64,000 nucleotides of DNA, from the NCBI RefSeq assembly GCF_003710255.1, contig NZ_RHIB01000001.1, positions 806,001-870,000 on the forward strand. Direction: 5' to 3'. The notes under the pieces are model-generated. The model did not search any database. It worked only from the letters and a program-made list of their open reading frames with translations, and was not told the origin of the DNA. The position numbers were made by a program, and so were the translations under genes. The stretch is from Alteribacter keqinensis. GTDB lineage: Bacteria > Bacillota > Bacilli > Bacillales > Salisediminibacteriaceae. Below are positions 54,408-63,841 of this stretch, in pieces; within the stretch, counting starts at the first letter, position 1; each line of letters opens with the position of its first letter.

Positions 54408-55586
54408 ATGGAATTATCACCACGTGTAGCATCCATCACACCTTCAAGCACTCTTGCCATCACGGCAAAAGCGAAGGCGTTAAAAGCAGAAGGTCACGAT
54501 GTTATCGGACTGGGAGCAGGAGAACCGGATTTTAATACGCCAGGTTACATTATTGAAGCCGCAAGCAGATCCATGGAGGAAGGCCATACGAAATATACAC
54601 CGGCCGGGGGGATGGACGCGTTAAAAAAAGCCATTTCAGCTAAATTCCTAAAAGACCAGAAGCTGACTTACGATACAAGTGAAATCATTGTTACCAGCGG
54701 CGCAAAGCATGCCCTTGCCCTTTTGTTCCAGACGATTCTTCAAGAAGGTGATGAAGTTATTATCCCGGCTCCCTACTGGGTGAGCTATCCTGAGCAGGTA
54801 AAAATCGCAGGCGGCAAACCGGTTATTGCAGAGGCAGAAGAAAGTAATAACTTTAAACTCACTCCCGATCGGCTGAAAGCATTGATTACAGATAAAACAA
54901 AAGCGTTCGTACTGAATTCACCAAGCAACCCTACCGGCGTGATGTACTCTGAAGATGAGTTAAAAGCGCTCGGTGAAATCTGCGTCGAAAAAGATGTGCT
55001 GATCGTAAGTGATGAGATTTATGAGAAGCTTATTTACGGGAATGCTTCTCATACTTCCATTGCTCAGGTATCCGGGGATCTTAAAGGTCAGACGGTCATC
55101 ATTAACGGAGTTAGTAAATCACATTCCATGACAGGCTGGCGCATCGGCTATGCGGCAGGTAACAAAAACATTATTAAAGCTATGAGCAACCTGGCAAGCC
55201 ATACAACCTCCAATCCAGCTGTAATGGCCCAGTACGGTGCAGTCGCAGCGTACGAAAAAGACGACGGCTCCGTTGAGCAGATGAGGCAGGCATTTGAAGA
55301 AAGACTTGATAAGGTTTATGAAAAATTAACAATCATCAAAGGCTTTACATGTGTCAAACCACAAGGTGCGTTTTATTTGTTTCCAAACGTAAAACAGGCT
55401 GTTGAACAATCGGGGTATAAAACAACCGACGAGTGGGTTAAAGGACTTCTCGAGAAGGAAAAAGTCGCTGTAGTCCCGGGCTCAGGCTTTGGAGCTCCGG
55501 ATAACATCCGGCTTTCCTATGCGACAAGTCTGGACCAGTTTGAAGAAGCACTTGACCGCATCAGACGCTTCGTGGAAAAAGGCTGA
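54408..55586 (+). CDS. aspB: aspartate aminotransferase
   Basis: 392 aa, class I PLP aminotransferase converting oxaloacetate and glutamate to aspartate and 2-oxoglutarate. GLGAGEPDFNTP near residue 36, NSPSNPTGVMY near 168 and the PLP lysine in GVSKSHSMTGWRIGYA near 235 are present, with the C-terminal arginine in NIRLSYA. The ATG follows AGAGAGGAG. Its neighbour asnS uses aspartate. Confidence 0.96.
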   Translation: MELSPRVASITPSSTLAITAKAKALKAEGHDVIGLGAGEPDFNTPGYIIEAASRSMEEGHTKYTPAGGMDALKKAISAKFLKDQKLTYDTSEIIVTSGAKHALALLFQTILQEGDEVIIPAPYWVSYPEQVKIAGGKPVIAEAEESNNFKLTPDRLKALITDKTKAFVLNSPSNPTGVMYSEDELKALGEICVEKDVLIVSDEIYEKLIYGNASHTSIAQVSGDLKGQTVIINGVSKSHSMTGWRIGYAAGNKNIIKAMSNLASHTTSNPAVMAQYGAVAAYEKDDGSVEQMRQAFEERLDKVYEKLTIIKGFTCVKPQGAFYLFPNVKQAVEQSGYKTTDEWVKGLLEKEKVAVVPGSGFGAPDNIRLSYATSLDQFEEALDRIRRFVEKG

Positions 55587-55616
55587 TACCGACAGTCTAA
55601 ACAGGGCTAGTGATCA

Positions 55617-55657
55617 TAGCCGTCAAGTTAAGTTTCCTTGACGGCTTTTTTTGGTTT
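55617..55657 (+). terminator. intrinsic terminator of aspB
   Basis: AGCCGTCAAG pairs with TTGACGGCT around the loop TTAAGTTTCC and runs into TTTTTTT. It begins about 30 bases after the aspB stop. Confidence 0.88.
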
Positions 55658-55742
55658 CCTTCATTTTTTCTATTTATCCATTTTCCAAAGTACCCTTATT
55701 TTCCAGCAGCTTATTTTGAAAAGCGATACAGCCGGAATGTTA

Positions 55743-55822
55743 GCAGACTCCTGGGGGAGGTGGGCTGGGAGAGACCCGAACAGGAGGCTTACGAACCGCC
55801 CGCGGAAAGTGCAATGAGCGCA
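55743..55822. repeat. best-preserved family A intergenic repeat
   Basis: GCAGACTCCTGGGGGAGG, then GAGACCCG, CAGGAGGCTTACG and CCGCCCGCGGAAAGTG. This has all the blocks of the widespread Bacillaceae intergenic element (GACTCCTGCGGGA ... GAGACCCC ... GGAGGCT ... CCGCGGAAAGCG). It lies in the 432-base aspB-asnS gap. It is the reference copy for the other family A entries here. Confidence 0.75.
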
Positions 55823-55934
55823 AATCAACAGGCGTTTAACAGCCTGAAAAATATAAAAATATGAGGCCGTTCCTAGAGAAGGCCAGGGATAGAGACCGTT
55901 CCCTTTATTTCGGGCTTTGTTCCTTTATATTAGG

Positions 55935-55964
55935 TTGCGTATCAAGCAATAACAGAGGTATAAT
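55935..55964 (+). promoter_or_regulatory. promoter of asnS
   Basis: TTGCGT (55935-55940), 18-base spacer, perfect TATAAT (55959-55964), 54 bases before the start codon. I looked for a T-box leader here and did not see one. Confidence 0.68.
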
Positions 55965-56018
55965 GATACACGTAATGAAATCGATTATTAAGAGTTTTTA
56001 CATAGTTGGAGGTAACAA

Positions 56019-57308
56019 ATGAAAACGACCATTTCACAAATTGGAAAACATGTAGGCGAAACGGTAACGATCGGTTCCTGGCTTGCCAATAAACGATCAA
56101 GCGGAAAGATTGCTTTTTTACAGCTGCGCGACGGAACGGGCTTTATCCAGGGTGTAGTTGTAAAAGCTGAAGTAGGGGAAGAGGTTTTTGCCAAAGCCAA
56201 AGAAATGACCCAGGAAAGCTCCCTTTTCGTCACAGGGGTGGTAAGAGAAGATGACCGTGCTCCTTCAGGATTTGAGTTAACCGTTACGGGACTTGAGCTG
56301 ATCAGTGACTCAAAAGAGTATCCGATCACACCTAAAGAACACGGTACCGAGTTTTTGATGGATCACAGACACTTGTGGCTCCGTTCAAAGCGCCAGCATG
56401 CCATTATGCGCGTAAGAAATGAAATTATCAGGGCGACATACGAATTTTTTCATAAAGAAGGTTTCGTAAAAGTTGATCCGCCGATCTTAACTGGAAGCTC
56501 TGCTGAAGGAACAACAAACCTGTTCCATACGAAATACTTTGATGAAGATGCATACCTTTCCCAAAGCGGTCAGCTTTACATGGAAGCCGCAGCCATGGCG
56601 CTCGGAAAAGTGTTTTCATTCGGTCCGACATTCCGTGCTGAAAAGTCAAAAACAAGACGTCATCTTATTGAATTCTGGATGATCGAGCCTGAAATGGCGT
56701 TTATGGATCACGAGGAAAGCCTGGAAGTTCAGGAGAATTACGTTTCCTATGTGGTGCAGTCGGTACTTGAAAACTGCAAGCTTGAACTTAAAGCCCTTGA
56801 TCGGGATGTAAGCAAGCTTGAAAATGTAAAGGCACCATTCCCGAGGATATCGTACGATGATGCCATTGCCTTCCTTAAAGAAGAGGGTCATGAAATTGAA
56901 TGGGGAGAAGACTTCGGTGCTCCCCATGAAACAGCCATTGCAGAAAAGTACGATAAACCTGTGTTTATTACCAATTATCCTGCATCCATTAAAGCGTTCT
57001 ATATGAAACCGGATCCGGAACGCGAAGAGGTTGTCCTTTGTGCCGATTTAATTGCGCCGGAAGGGTACGGTGAAATTATCGGGGGAAGCCAGCGTATTGA
57101 CGACGAGGCTCTACTTCAGGAGCGTTACAAAGAGCATAACCTTAGTGATGATGCCTATAAGTGGTATATGGACTTAAGAACCTACGGATCTGTACCTCAT
57201 TCAGGATTCGGCCTTGGTCTCGAGCGGACTGTCGGCTGGATTTGCGGTACTGAGCACGTAAGAGAGACGATTCCATTCCCAAGATTGTTAAACAGACTTT
57301 ATCCGTAA
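56019..57308 (+). CDS. asnS: asparaginyl-tRNA synthetase
   Basis: 429 aa, class IIb. It charges tRNA-Asn. An OB-fold anticodon-binding domain (about residues 10-110) precedes the catalytic domain with [12 protein letters not shown] near 112, [24 protein letters not shown]-type motif 2 near 208 and [15 protein letters not shown] motif 3 near 398. TTGGAGGTAAC precedes the ATG. It has its own promoter and a terminator, so it is probably separate from aspB and dnaD. Confidence 0.97.
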   Translation: MKTTISQIGKHVGETVTIGSWLANKRSSGKIAFLQLRDGTGFIQGVVVKAEVGEEVFAKAKEMTQESSLFVTGVVREDDRAPSGFELTVTGLELISDSKEYPITPKEHGTEFLMDHRHLWLRSKRQHAIMRVRNEIIRATYEFFHKEGFVKVDPPILTGSSAEGTTNLFHTKYFDEDAYLSQSGQLYMEAAAMALGKVFSFGPTFRAEKSKTRRHLIEFWMIEPEMAFMDHEESLEVQENYVSYVVQSVLENCKLELKALDRDVSKLENVKAPFPRISYDDAIAFLKEEGHEIEWGEDFGAPHETAIAEKYDKPVFITNYPASIKAFYMKPDPEREEVVLCADLIAPEGYGEIIGGSQRIDDEALLQERYKEHNLSDDAYKWYMDLRTYGSVPHSGFGLGLERTVGWICGTEHVRETIPFPRLLNRLYP

Positions 57309-57312
57309 GCCA

Positions 57313-57348
57313 CAAAAAAAGCCCTGTACATTCGGGGCTTTTTTATTT
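57313..57348 (+). terminator. intrinsic terminator of asnS
   Basis: AAAAAAGCCC pairs with GGGGCTTTTTT around a TGTACATTC-type loop and continues as T-rich sequence. Confidence 0.85.
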
Positions 57349-57381
57349 AGAGAGGAAATACTAAAAAGGGAGGTGGACACC

Positions 57382-58095
57382 TTGACTACGGAATTATATC
57401 TTAAGCTTTTAAAAGCAGAGCCGGTTCAGTTTCCAGCTATGCTTCTTGAATATTATGCAAAGCTCTCCATTACGGAACAGGAAGTGATGCTTATAATTCA
57501 CGTGAAGAAATTTGCCCAGGAAGGGGATACGTTTCCGACTCCCACGGCACTCAGTGAACGAATGACGCTGGACGCTTCAGAAACGGCCCATATTCTCCGT
57601 GAACTGATAAGAAAAGGAAACATCGAGATTCATGAAACCCGTGATCAGAACGGAAGGCTGATGGAATACTACTCCCTTGATCCACTGTACGAAAAAATCT
57701 GTAAAAAGATCGAGGAAGAACAATTTTTCAAAAAGAAAGAACCGGGCGAGGATGAGGGAAGGATTTTCAGGAGGTTTGAAGAAGAGTTTTCCCGCCCCCT
57801 TTCCCCTATGGAACTTGAAATGATATCCATGTGGCTTGATGAGGACCGCCATCAGCCTGTGTTAATAGAAGCGGCACTCAGGGAATCCGTTGTGTCCGGC
57901 AAGCTGAACTTCCGATACATTGACCGGATCTTGTTTGAGTGGAAGAAAAACGGTGTCAGGACAGTGAAGGAAGCCAGGGAATACGGTGAAAAGGTCAGAG
58001 GCAAGCGTACACAGAAAACCACTGTTTCGGATCATTCTTCCCGTGAAAAAGAGAAAAGGACATACCCTTCTTTTAACTGGCTTGACAGTGACTGA
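57382..58095 (+). CDS. dnaD: DNA replication initiation protein DnaD
   Basis: 237 aa. It helps load the replicative helicase at origins and stalled forks. The N-terminal winged-helix part (FPTPTALSERMTLDASETAHILRELIRKG near residue 55) is followed by the DnaD/DnaB-like DDBH2 part (RPLSPMELEMISMWL near 140 and LNFRYIDRILFEWKKNG near 180). The TTG at 57382 is seven bases after AAAGGGAGGTGG; a GTG at 57373 lies inside that site. Followed by nth and ypoC at short gaps, as in B. subtilis. Confidence 0.95.
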   Translation: MTTELYLKLLKAEPVQFPAMLLEYYAKLSITEQEVMLIIHVKKFAQEGDTFPTPTALSERMTLDASETAHILRELIRKGNIEIHETRDQNGRLMEYYSLDPLYEKICKKIEEEQFFKKKEPGEDEGRIFRRFEEEFSRPLSPMELEMISMWLDEDRHQPVLIEAALRESVVSGKLNFRYIDRILFEWKKNGVRTVKEAREYGEKVRGKRTQKTTVSDHSSREKEKRTYPSFNWLDSD

Positions 58096-58115
58096 TCAAA
58101 GGGGGAAATGAATCG

Positions 58116-58766
58116 ATGCTGACAAAAAGGCAAATTGAACATGTACAAAAAACAATAGGCAAAATGTTTCCGGATGCAGAATGTGAACTCACTCACTCCA
58201 ACCCTTTTGAACTGACGATTGCCGTTTTACTATCTGCACAGGCAACTGATGCCCTCGTAAACAAAGTTACGCCCGGTCTGTTTGAAAAGTATAAGGAGCC
58301 GGAAGACTTTATCCAAGTCCCTCTCGAAGAACTTGAAAATGATATTCGGAGGATCGGACTGTTCCGAAGTAAGGCGAAGAACATTAAAAAGCTTTGCCAG
58401 TCCCTCCTTGAAAATTATAACGGAGAAATTCCCCGGGAGAGAGATGAACTGGTCAAGCTTGCAGGGGTAGGGAGAAAGACGGCAAATGTCGTGGCCTCAG
58501 TCGCCTTCGGTGAGCCGGCGATAGCCGTTGACACCCATGTTGAAAGAGTAAGTAAGCGTCTTGGTATATGCAGATGGAAAGACAGTGTACTGGAAGTAGA
58601 AAAAACACTGATGAGAAAAATCCCCATTGATGAGTGGTCCGTTTCCCATCACCGCTTTATTTTCTTCGGTCGGTATCATTGTAAAGCCCAGTCCCCAAAC
58701 TGCCCGGAATGTCCCCTTTTGGAACTGTGCCGGGAAGGGAAAAAAAGAATGAAAAAAAGGGGATAG
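58116..58766 (+). CDS. nth: endonuclease III
   Basis: 216 aa, DNA glycosylase/AP lyase for oxidised pyrimidines. The helix-hairpin-helix LAGVGRKTANVV near residue 113 has the catalytic lysine, VDTHVERVSKRL near 138 the catalytic aspartate, and the C-terminal CKAQSPNCPECPLLELC is the [4Fe-4S] loop. 20 bases after dnaD, with AAAGGGGGAAA as ribosome site. Confidence 0.97.
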   Translation: MLTKRQIEHVQKTIGKMFPDAECELTHSNPFELTIAVLLSAQATDALVNKVTPGLFEKYKEPEDFIQVPLEELENDIRRIGLFRSKAKNIKKLCQSLLENYNGEIPRERDELVKLAGVGRKTANVVASVAFGEPAIAVDTHVERVSKRLGICRWKDSVLEVEKTLMRKIPIDEWSVSHHRFIFFGRYHCKAQSPNCPECPLLELCREGKKRMKKRG

Positions 58767-58770
58767 AAGA

Positions 58771-59238
58771 GTGACGTCAGAAAATACTCCGCCAAAAATG
58801 AAAAGGACTCCCTTTTACGAGGGCAGCAGTTCCAAAGAAGCTGCCTTGTTCCATGAAGACATTACCCGAGACCTGCAGCCGTGGACTGCTCCGAAAGATT
58901 CAGTCACAAAGATACTGAAGGAGTGGAAAGAAACTGGGGAGCCTCTTATAAGAGAAGCGTTTAAAAAGCGGGATAAAGAAAAAGCCAGACCGCTAATGGT
59001 TAATTATACAGCCCGTTATATACAGGCAATGATCTGGGCAAAAGGGGAACCGGTGACTGACCTTATTCATATTGAAAGAGACATAGGTAACCTTCAGTAT
59101 GCCCCGGTAAACATAGAAGAGAGACTTTCCTTTGTTATCAATACTCCTGCTCATCACCATGCTTTTATAACTCTCTCTCAGTTGTTTGATGAATCAAAAA
59201 AGAAATGGGCTGTCTACTTTTTGAAAAGTGGCAAATAA
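58771..59238 (+). CDS. ypoC: YpoC family protein
   Basis: 155 aa, soluble. It matches YpoC by position after nth and by sequence such as RPLMVNYTARYIQAMIWAKGEPV and a C-terminal AFITLSQLFDESKKKWAVY. Function unknown. GTG start at 58771, four bases after nth, with AGGGGATAGAAGA upstream. It converges on the PBP1A gene across a shared terminator. Confidence 0.88.
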   Translation: MTSENTPPKMKRTPFYEGSSSKEAALFHEDITRDLQPWTAPKDSVTKILKEWKETGEPLIREAFKKRDKEKARPLMVNYTARYIQAMIWAKGEPVTDLIHIERDIGNLQYAPVNIEERLSFVINTPAHHHAFITLSQLFDESKKKWAVYFLKSGK

Positions 59239-59244
59239 ACATAA

Positions 59245-59277
59245 AAAAAGGTGCCTCCGTATGGGGCACCTTTTTTA
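59245..59277. terminator. bidirectional terminator between ypoC and the PBP1A gene
   Basis: AAAAAAGGTGCC pairs with GGCACCTTTTTT around a TCCGTATG-type loop, with A- and T-rich ends suited to both directions. Confidence 0.9.
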
Positions 59278-59282
59278 ATACT

Positions 59283-62024
59283 TTACTGATCTTGATCCTG
59301 CTCAGTGTCATCAGTATCCTCGTTATCATCAGGAGGGCTTTCTTCTTCCTCACTCTCATCATTTTCTTCTTCGCTGTCATCCTCATCCTCATCCTCATCA
59401 TCAGGAGGACCGTTCCCCTGACCGGGTCCGTTCCCTTGTCCCGGACCGTTCTCCTGACCAGGACCGTCTCCGTCTTCGGAACCGTTGTCCTCATCAGAAC
59501 CGTCATCATCAGGAGGACCATTACCTTCGCCGGGACCTTCTTCATCTTCATTTCCTTCTTCGATTTCATCTTCGTCTTCAAAGATTTCATCTGGAATGTC
59601 TTCTTCAATTTCCTCTTCTTCCTCAGGTATGGTTACTTCTACTGTACCCGGTTCACTGCGGAGGTCTTCATCCTCATCAGAAATGGCAGTTACCCGGATG
59701 GAATAGGTTTCACCGTATTGAGGGTTGTTGAGAATATATTGTGTGTCATCTGTAATCGCCATTGTCTCGTAATCGCCATCAGGACCACGGACTTCCAGTT
59801 CGAAGCTGAAGTCACCAGGAACATCGGTGTCAAAGCTCCAACTTGTATAAATCGCATGTTCCTCTTCATTATATTCAGCACTTACACTTGGAACCGGCAG
59901 GTCATCAGCGTCTACTTCATACTCTTCAGAGACGCTGGATGGTTCAGTTCCTTTTACGAAGTACTCATTGATAATTTGGTCTTCCGGAGTAAAGTCACTC
60001 GGAAGAAGTCCGGTATCACGTTCGATCGCGACTCTTACAACTGAATCAGGCTGATTAAAGTCCGGGGTTTCTTCACCCTCATGAACGTGCTGCATCACTT
60101 CACGGAAGAGCTGGCGTGCAATGAGGTTGGACCCGTTATCCTGTCTGATCACGCCCTCAGAAGGGGAGTTGTAGCCCGTCCAGACAGAAGCTGTATATCT
60201 CGTAGTGTATCCTGCAAACCAGGAATCCCGTACTGCTCCTACATTTTCAGGAATAGAGTGTGTCTGTCTGTCTTCCTCAGTAAAGTTGGTTGATCCGGTT
60301 TTTCCGGCAACAGGAAGTCCGGAAATGGCCGCCTGCTGCCCTGTACCGTTCTGAACAACTGATTTAAGCATGTCTGAGATCATAAACGCCGTGTAGTCTT
60401 CCATTGCCTTTTCAGGTTCAGGTGCAAGATTGATGGTACGGCCGTTGGCAAATTCCACACGCTGAACGGTATGAGGACGGTTGTATTCTCCTTCATTTCC
60501 GAAAGCAGCATACGCACCTGCAAGCTGGAGAGAGGAGATTCCCTCACTGAACCCTCCAAGGGCATAAGTTTCACCCATCGTGTCCAGTGGAATACCGAGT
60601 GATTCACCAAACGCCTTTGCTTTTGAATCGCCCACTTCGTGGAATGCTTTCAACGCCGGTACGTTTAATGACTGCGCTAAAGCATACCGCATGGATACAT
60701 CGCCTGAGTAGCCGCGTCCTGCGTTCCGGATGGTCTGGTCAATAGTTTTGTATTTATATTCCTCATCACGGATCTGGTGGTACGTAGACCATTTCAGGTG
60801 CTCGATGGCCGGTCCGTAATCAAGAATAGGTTTAATTGTTGATCCGGGCTGTCTTTTTGGCTGTGTTGCCCAGTTAAATGTCCGCATTTCCTGCGTCTGC
60901 TGTCTGATACCGCCAAGAGCGGTAATCTGTCCGGTCTGAGTGTCCATCAGTGTCAGTCCGGCTTTCATTTCTTCATCAGGCCAGTTGATGTAGTCGTTTG
61001 ACTGCATAACCGTTTCAACATGTTCCTGTGCGCCTGTATCAAGGTTCGTGTAAATCTTCATTCCCGAAGAGTAAATATCATTCATCTCAATACCGTCTAT
61101 GTTTTCCACTTCAGAAAGGACACGGTCAAGGTATGCCTGATACGGATATGGATCGCGCTCGCTCTGCTGGAGCTGGTCTTCAACCGGAGTGTTCCTTGCT
61201 TCTTCTGCTTCTTCGGCAGTAATTTTACCGTAACGCTCCATCTGGTTAATGACGACGTTACGACGCTGTTCAGCAAGCTCCGGGTTATTAAACGGGTTGT
61301 ATGCATTAGGACGCTGTGGAATACCAGCAAGAAGAGCGGCGTCTGCAACTGAAAGATCGTCTAATTCTTTGCTGAAGTAGTAATCCGCAGCTTCCACGAT
61401 ACCGTACCGGCCTCCGGACAGATAAATAACATTAAGGTACATTTCAAGAATCTGATCTTTTGTATATTTTTGTTCCATGCGGACAGCCAGATACTGTTCC
61501 TGAACTTTGCGTGTCAGGCGTTTGTCAAAATCAAGATACAGGTTTTTTACGACCTGCTGTGTAATGGTACTTGCCCCTTCAGCCCCGAAGCCGCTTCTTA
61601 CATTGGCTACGACAGCTCCTCCGAGACGGCGCATATCAATACCAAAGTGATCGTAGAAACGAACGTCTTCAATGGAGATAATGGCATCTTTCATTCTATC
61701 GGGTACATCATCGATGTCTGCCATCCGTCTGTTCTCGGAACCGGAAAGGGTGGTTACCAGTTCGCCGTCTATATCGTAAATTTCAGGGTTGTTACTCATC
61801 ATAAGTCTTTCTTCATCAAGTGGAGGGGCGCCGGCAATCATCGCTACTGCTGTGATGGCACCTGCTGTTACCATAATGATAAAAATGATCATTAATGCGG
61901 TGAGGATTTTCTTGAAGCGTGATTTCCCTCCGCCTCCGGATCCGCCTTTTTTTGTTTTATTTGGCTTTGATGTTTGCTGCATCGCTTTTTTACGTTCCTG
62001 TCTGGAGCGATATTCTTCTGACAT
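59283..62024 (-). CDS. ponA: class A penicillin-binding protein 1A/1B
   Basis: 913 aa, bifunctional peptidoglycan synthase. A basic cytoplasmic start and one membrane helix (about residues 40-64) lead to a GT51 glycosyltransferase (EDVRFYDHFGID near 97, GASTITQQVVKNLYL near 129), a transpeptidase with SxxK in QPGSTIKP near 395, SLN near 460 and KTGSTNF near 580, and a fibronectin III-like domain near 715-800. The last ~113 residues are a very acidic tail with GPGQGN repeats. The ATG follows AAAGGAAGATG overlapping the recU stop. Total length equals B. subtilis PonA (914). Confidence 0.96.
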   Translation of the reverse strand: MSEEYRSRQERKKAMQQTSKPNKTKKGGSGGGGKSRFKKILTALMIIFIIMVTAGAITAVAMIAGAPPLDEERLMMSNNPEIYDIDGELVTTLSGSENRRMADIDDVPDRMKDAIISIEDVRFYDHFGIDMRRLGGAVVANVRSGFGAEGASTITQQVVKNLYLDFDKRLTRKVQEQYLAVRMEQKYTKDQILEMYLNVIYLSGGRYGIVEAADYYFSKELDDLSVADAALLAGIPQRPNAYNPFNNPELAEQRRNVVINQMERYGKITAEEAEEARNTPVEDQLQQSERDPYPYQAYLDRVLSEVENIDGIEMNDIYSSGMKIYTNLDTGAQEHVETVMQSNDYINWPDEEMKAGLTLMDTQTGQITALGGIRQQTQEMRTFNWATQPKRQPGSTIKPILDYGPAIEHLKWSTYHQIRDEEYKYKTIDQTIRNAGRGYSGDVSMRYALAQSLNVPALKAFHEVGDSKAKAFGESLGIPLDTMGETYALGGFSEGISSLQLAGAYAAFGNEGEYNRPHTVQRVEFANGRTINLAPEPEKAMEDYTAFMISDMLKSVVQNGTGQQAAISGLPVAGKTGSTNFTEEDRQTHSIPENVGAVRDSWFAGYTTRYTASVWTGYNSPSEGVIRQDNGSNLIARQLFREVMQHVHEGEETPDFNQPDSVVRVAIERDTGLLPSDFTPEDQIINEYFVKGTEPSSVSEEYEVDADDLPVPSVSAEYNEEEHAIYTSWSFDTDVPGDFSFELEVRGPDGDYETMAITDDTQYILNNPQYGETYSIRVTAISDEDEDLRSEPGTVEVTIPEEEEEIEEDIPDEIFEDEDEIEEGNEDEEGPGEGNGPPDDDGSDEDNGSEDGDGPGQENGPGQGNGPGQGNGPPDDEDEDEDDSEEENDESEEEESPPDDNEDTDDTEQDQDQ

Positions 62025-62038
62025 CTTTCATCTTCCTT

Positions 62039-62647
62039 TCATGAACCTGTGATCAGCTTATCCACAATTTTTAAGTAATCAATTCTCGGATGAAACCCAA
62101 GAGGGATAAGGTAACCGAAATGTTCTATGTCTTTCTTTTTCATGGATTTGCGGGTATGGTCCCGTTCCTCATAAAACCTGATAAGGTGAGTTGCCTCCAG
62201 TAAAAAAACTTCATCAGTATAAGAAAATCGTAAAATTGCAAAGGCGATTCCACCTTGATCGAGAACCCGTTTCATGTGCTCAACCTGGTGGTCGTGAAAG
62301 TTTTTAAACGGAAATGACAATTTGTTTTTTGTTTCTTTTGCTTCAAAGTCGATGTGCCTTCCTTTATAAACCCCATTGTAATCTGTGGTTGAAGGTTTCT
62401 GGAAGTATGCCTCAGTCACTACGGCTGCACTGCGTGACGGGTAATGCACGTTTACAATCTGAAGCGGAGTCGGTTTTTTATGAATGACTGCAACCTGGTG
62501 GGCAAGATAATATTCGTTTGTTTCGTTAATATCCTCCTCAAGGGTCATTCCACGGTTACTGAAGCGGGCATCTTTATTGACGCTCTTCTTCGTCATTTCG
62601 TTTCGTTTCGGCTCAAATTTTCTGCCGTCAGGGTAGCGGAATGCCAC
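62039..62647 (-). CDS. recU: Holliday junction resolvase RecU
   Basis: 202 aa. It cuts four-way junctions in recombination and repair. The conserved nuclease core is visible: [20 protein letters not shown] near residue 92 holds the metal-binding Asp and Glu, and [12 protein letters not shown] near 115. The GTG start at 62647 (minus strand) follows GGAGGGGGATTACC. It precedes ponA by 14 bases in the same direction, the standard recU-ponA operon of Bacillus. Confidence 0.96.
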   Translation of the reverse strand: MAFRYPDGRKFEPKRNEMTKKSVNKDARFSNRGMTLEEDINETNEYYLAHQVAVIHKKPTPLQIVNVHYPSRSAAVVTEAYFQKPSTTDYNGVYKGRHIDFEAKETKNKLSFPFKNFHDHQVEHMKRVLDQGGIAFAILRFSYTDEVFLLEATHLIRFYEERDHTRKSMKKKDIEHFGYLIPLGFHPRIDYLKIVDKLITGS

Positions 62648-62777
62648 GGTAATCCCCCTCCATTCAACACTTAAGTTCTCCAGCCATCACTATATATTAC
62701 CATAGTTAAATCGGGAAACCATAGTCTTTGTGACTATTTTTGCGGCCATTAAACCATATTAAGAAGGGTGATGGCAC
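62648..62777. promoter_or_regulatory. divergent intergenic region between recU and yppC
   Basis: 130 bases holding the ribosome sites of both divergent genes. It contains ACCATAGT twice (about 62699 and 62719) and the short hairpin ATAGTC/GACTAT (about 62722-62738). Promoters for both sides must lie here, but I could not fix their hexamers. Confidence 0.4.
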
Positions 62778-63764
62778 ATGCTTGAACAATCTGATCAAAA
62801 GATAATCAGAATGATTGAAAAGGAAACAGAAAAAGGGAATCTGGATAATATTTCACGTACCGAATTTTATCAAAAATATTATATTAGAAACCCGGAAATA
62901 AAATGGGCATACCTTGCAAGCTTCGTTTCAAGAAATGCAGGGTGGGCGATGACTGATCTTAAGAGCAGACCGTTCGCCGTTCTTCTTGACGAAAAATTAA
63001 GGAACGACCTGTTTATGACTTATGAGAGAGCCAATTGGCTGATCTTCAGCGATGCCTTTCCGCAACTTCTCATTTATCAATGGTCAAAGCGACAGGGAAA
63101 GCCTTATTTTCATTTATTGCCAAAATTCGGTGTAAGCAACTGGATTTCAGAAAAATGGCTGGAATTTTGGCAAAAAAAAGATGAAGAGAGGCTGATGATT
63201 GCTTTAATCGTTAACGAACAGCATTTGATTCAAAGGCCTGTCCTGGATCAGACCTTTTACAAAAAACAGGTGTTTAACTCAGCAGCATTCAAATGGCAGG
63301 ACCGGCTTCACTTTAGTACCGTGTTGTTCCCTGATAAGAAAGGAAGACTGACCGGTTCGTCCGTTTCTGATTTTACAAAAACGGACAAACGCATTGAACT
63401 GGGGAAAAAACTGGCGTGGATTTTGTTTCATTCAGACCAAAAAGAAGAGATGGCCGATTTTCATCAATCAATTCCCCACACTGGTTCCAGGAAGGATTAC
63501 CAGCGTTTTCTGAAAAGACGTTATCCTAAAACACCGATGGTAAGGTCCAGCTATCCGGTCATAACCCACCACAGGGATTTTAAGTTCGACTGGTCAATAC
63601 ACTTATTGAAAAATCCTGACCGTTACCTTAAACAGCTTAAACCTGTGAAGCGTTTCAACCTTACGGAATGGTACGAAGAGAAACTTCATCAAATGGAGGT
63701 CGCTGTCAGGATTGAGGAATTTTATAAATCCACAATGAAGCAAAAAGGAGACTCTTACCGGTAA
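62778..63764 (+). CDS. yppC: YppC / DUF2515 family protein
   Basis: 328 aa, soluble and rich in aromatic and basic residues. It matches DUF2515 by position beside recU and by sequence such as RTEFYQKYYIRNPEIKWAYLAS and VSNWISEKWLEFWQKKDE. Function unknown. The ATG at 62778 follows AAGGGTGATGG. It is read away from recU. A terminator lies at its stop. Confidence 0.88.
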   Translation: MLEQSDQKIIRMIEKETEKGNLDNISRTEFYQKYYIRNPEIKWAYLASFVSRNAGWAMTDLKSRPFAVLLDEKLRNDLFMTYERANWLIFSDAFPQLLIYQWSKRQGKPYFHLLPKFGVSNWISEKWLEFWQKKDEERLMIALIVNEQHLIQRPVLDQTFYKKQVFNSAAFKWQDRLHFSTVLFPDKKGRLTGSSVSDFTKTDKRIELGKKLAWILFHSDQKEEMADFHQSIPHTGSRKDYQRFLKRRYPKTPMVRSSYPVITHHRDFKFDWSIHLLKNPDRYLKQLKPVKRFNLTEWYEEKLHQMEVAVRIEEFYKSTMKQKGDSYR

Positions 63765-63785
63765 TCTGCCGGGAGTCTCCTTTTT
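63747..63785 (+). terminator. intrinsic terminator of yppC
   Basis: AAGGAGACTC pairs with GAGTCTCCTT, with CCGG/CCGG pairing inside the loop, followed by TTT. It overlaps the end of the gene. Confidence 0.83.
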
Positions 63786-63841
63786 CATGGTTTAGGCTCA
63801 TAAACGTTTAGTTATGTGCATTACTTTTTCGTAAATCTTTT

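Noticed and set aside
55610-55864. 84-codon open frame after aspB
   Set aside because: It runs through the aspB terminator and a family A repeat and has no ribosome site.
55859-56018. T-box leader before asnS
   Set aside because: There is a hairpin-rich stretch, but no AGGGTGG-type T-box motif and no terminator directly before the gene; a strong promoter lies downstream of the stretch.
59205-60044. 279-codon plus-strand open frame opposite the PBP1A gene
   Set aside because: It lies entirely antisense to a clear PBP1A and arises because the acidic tail (GAD/GAR codons) gives stop-free TTC/ATC runs on the other strand. The product is an unrealistic string of Ile, Phe and Leu.
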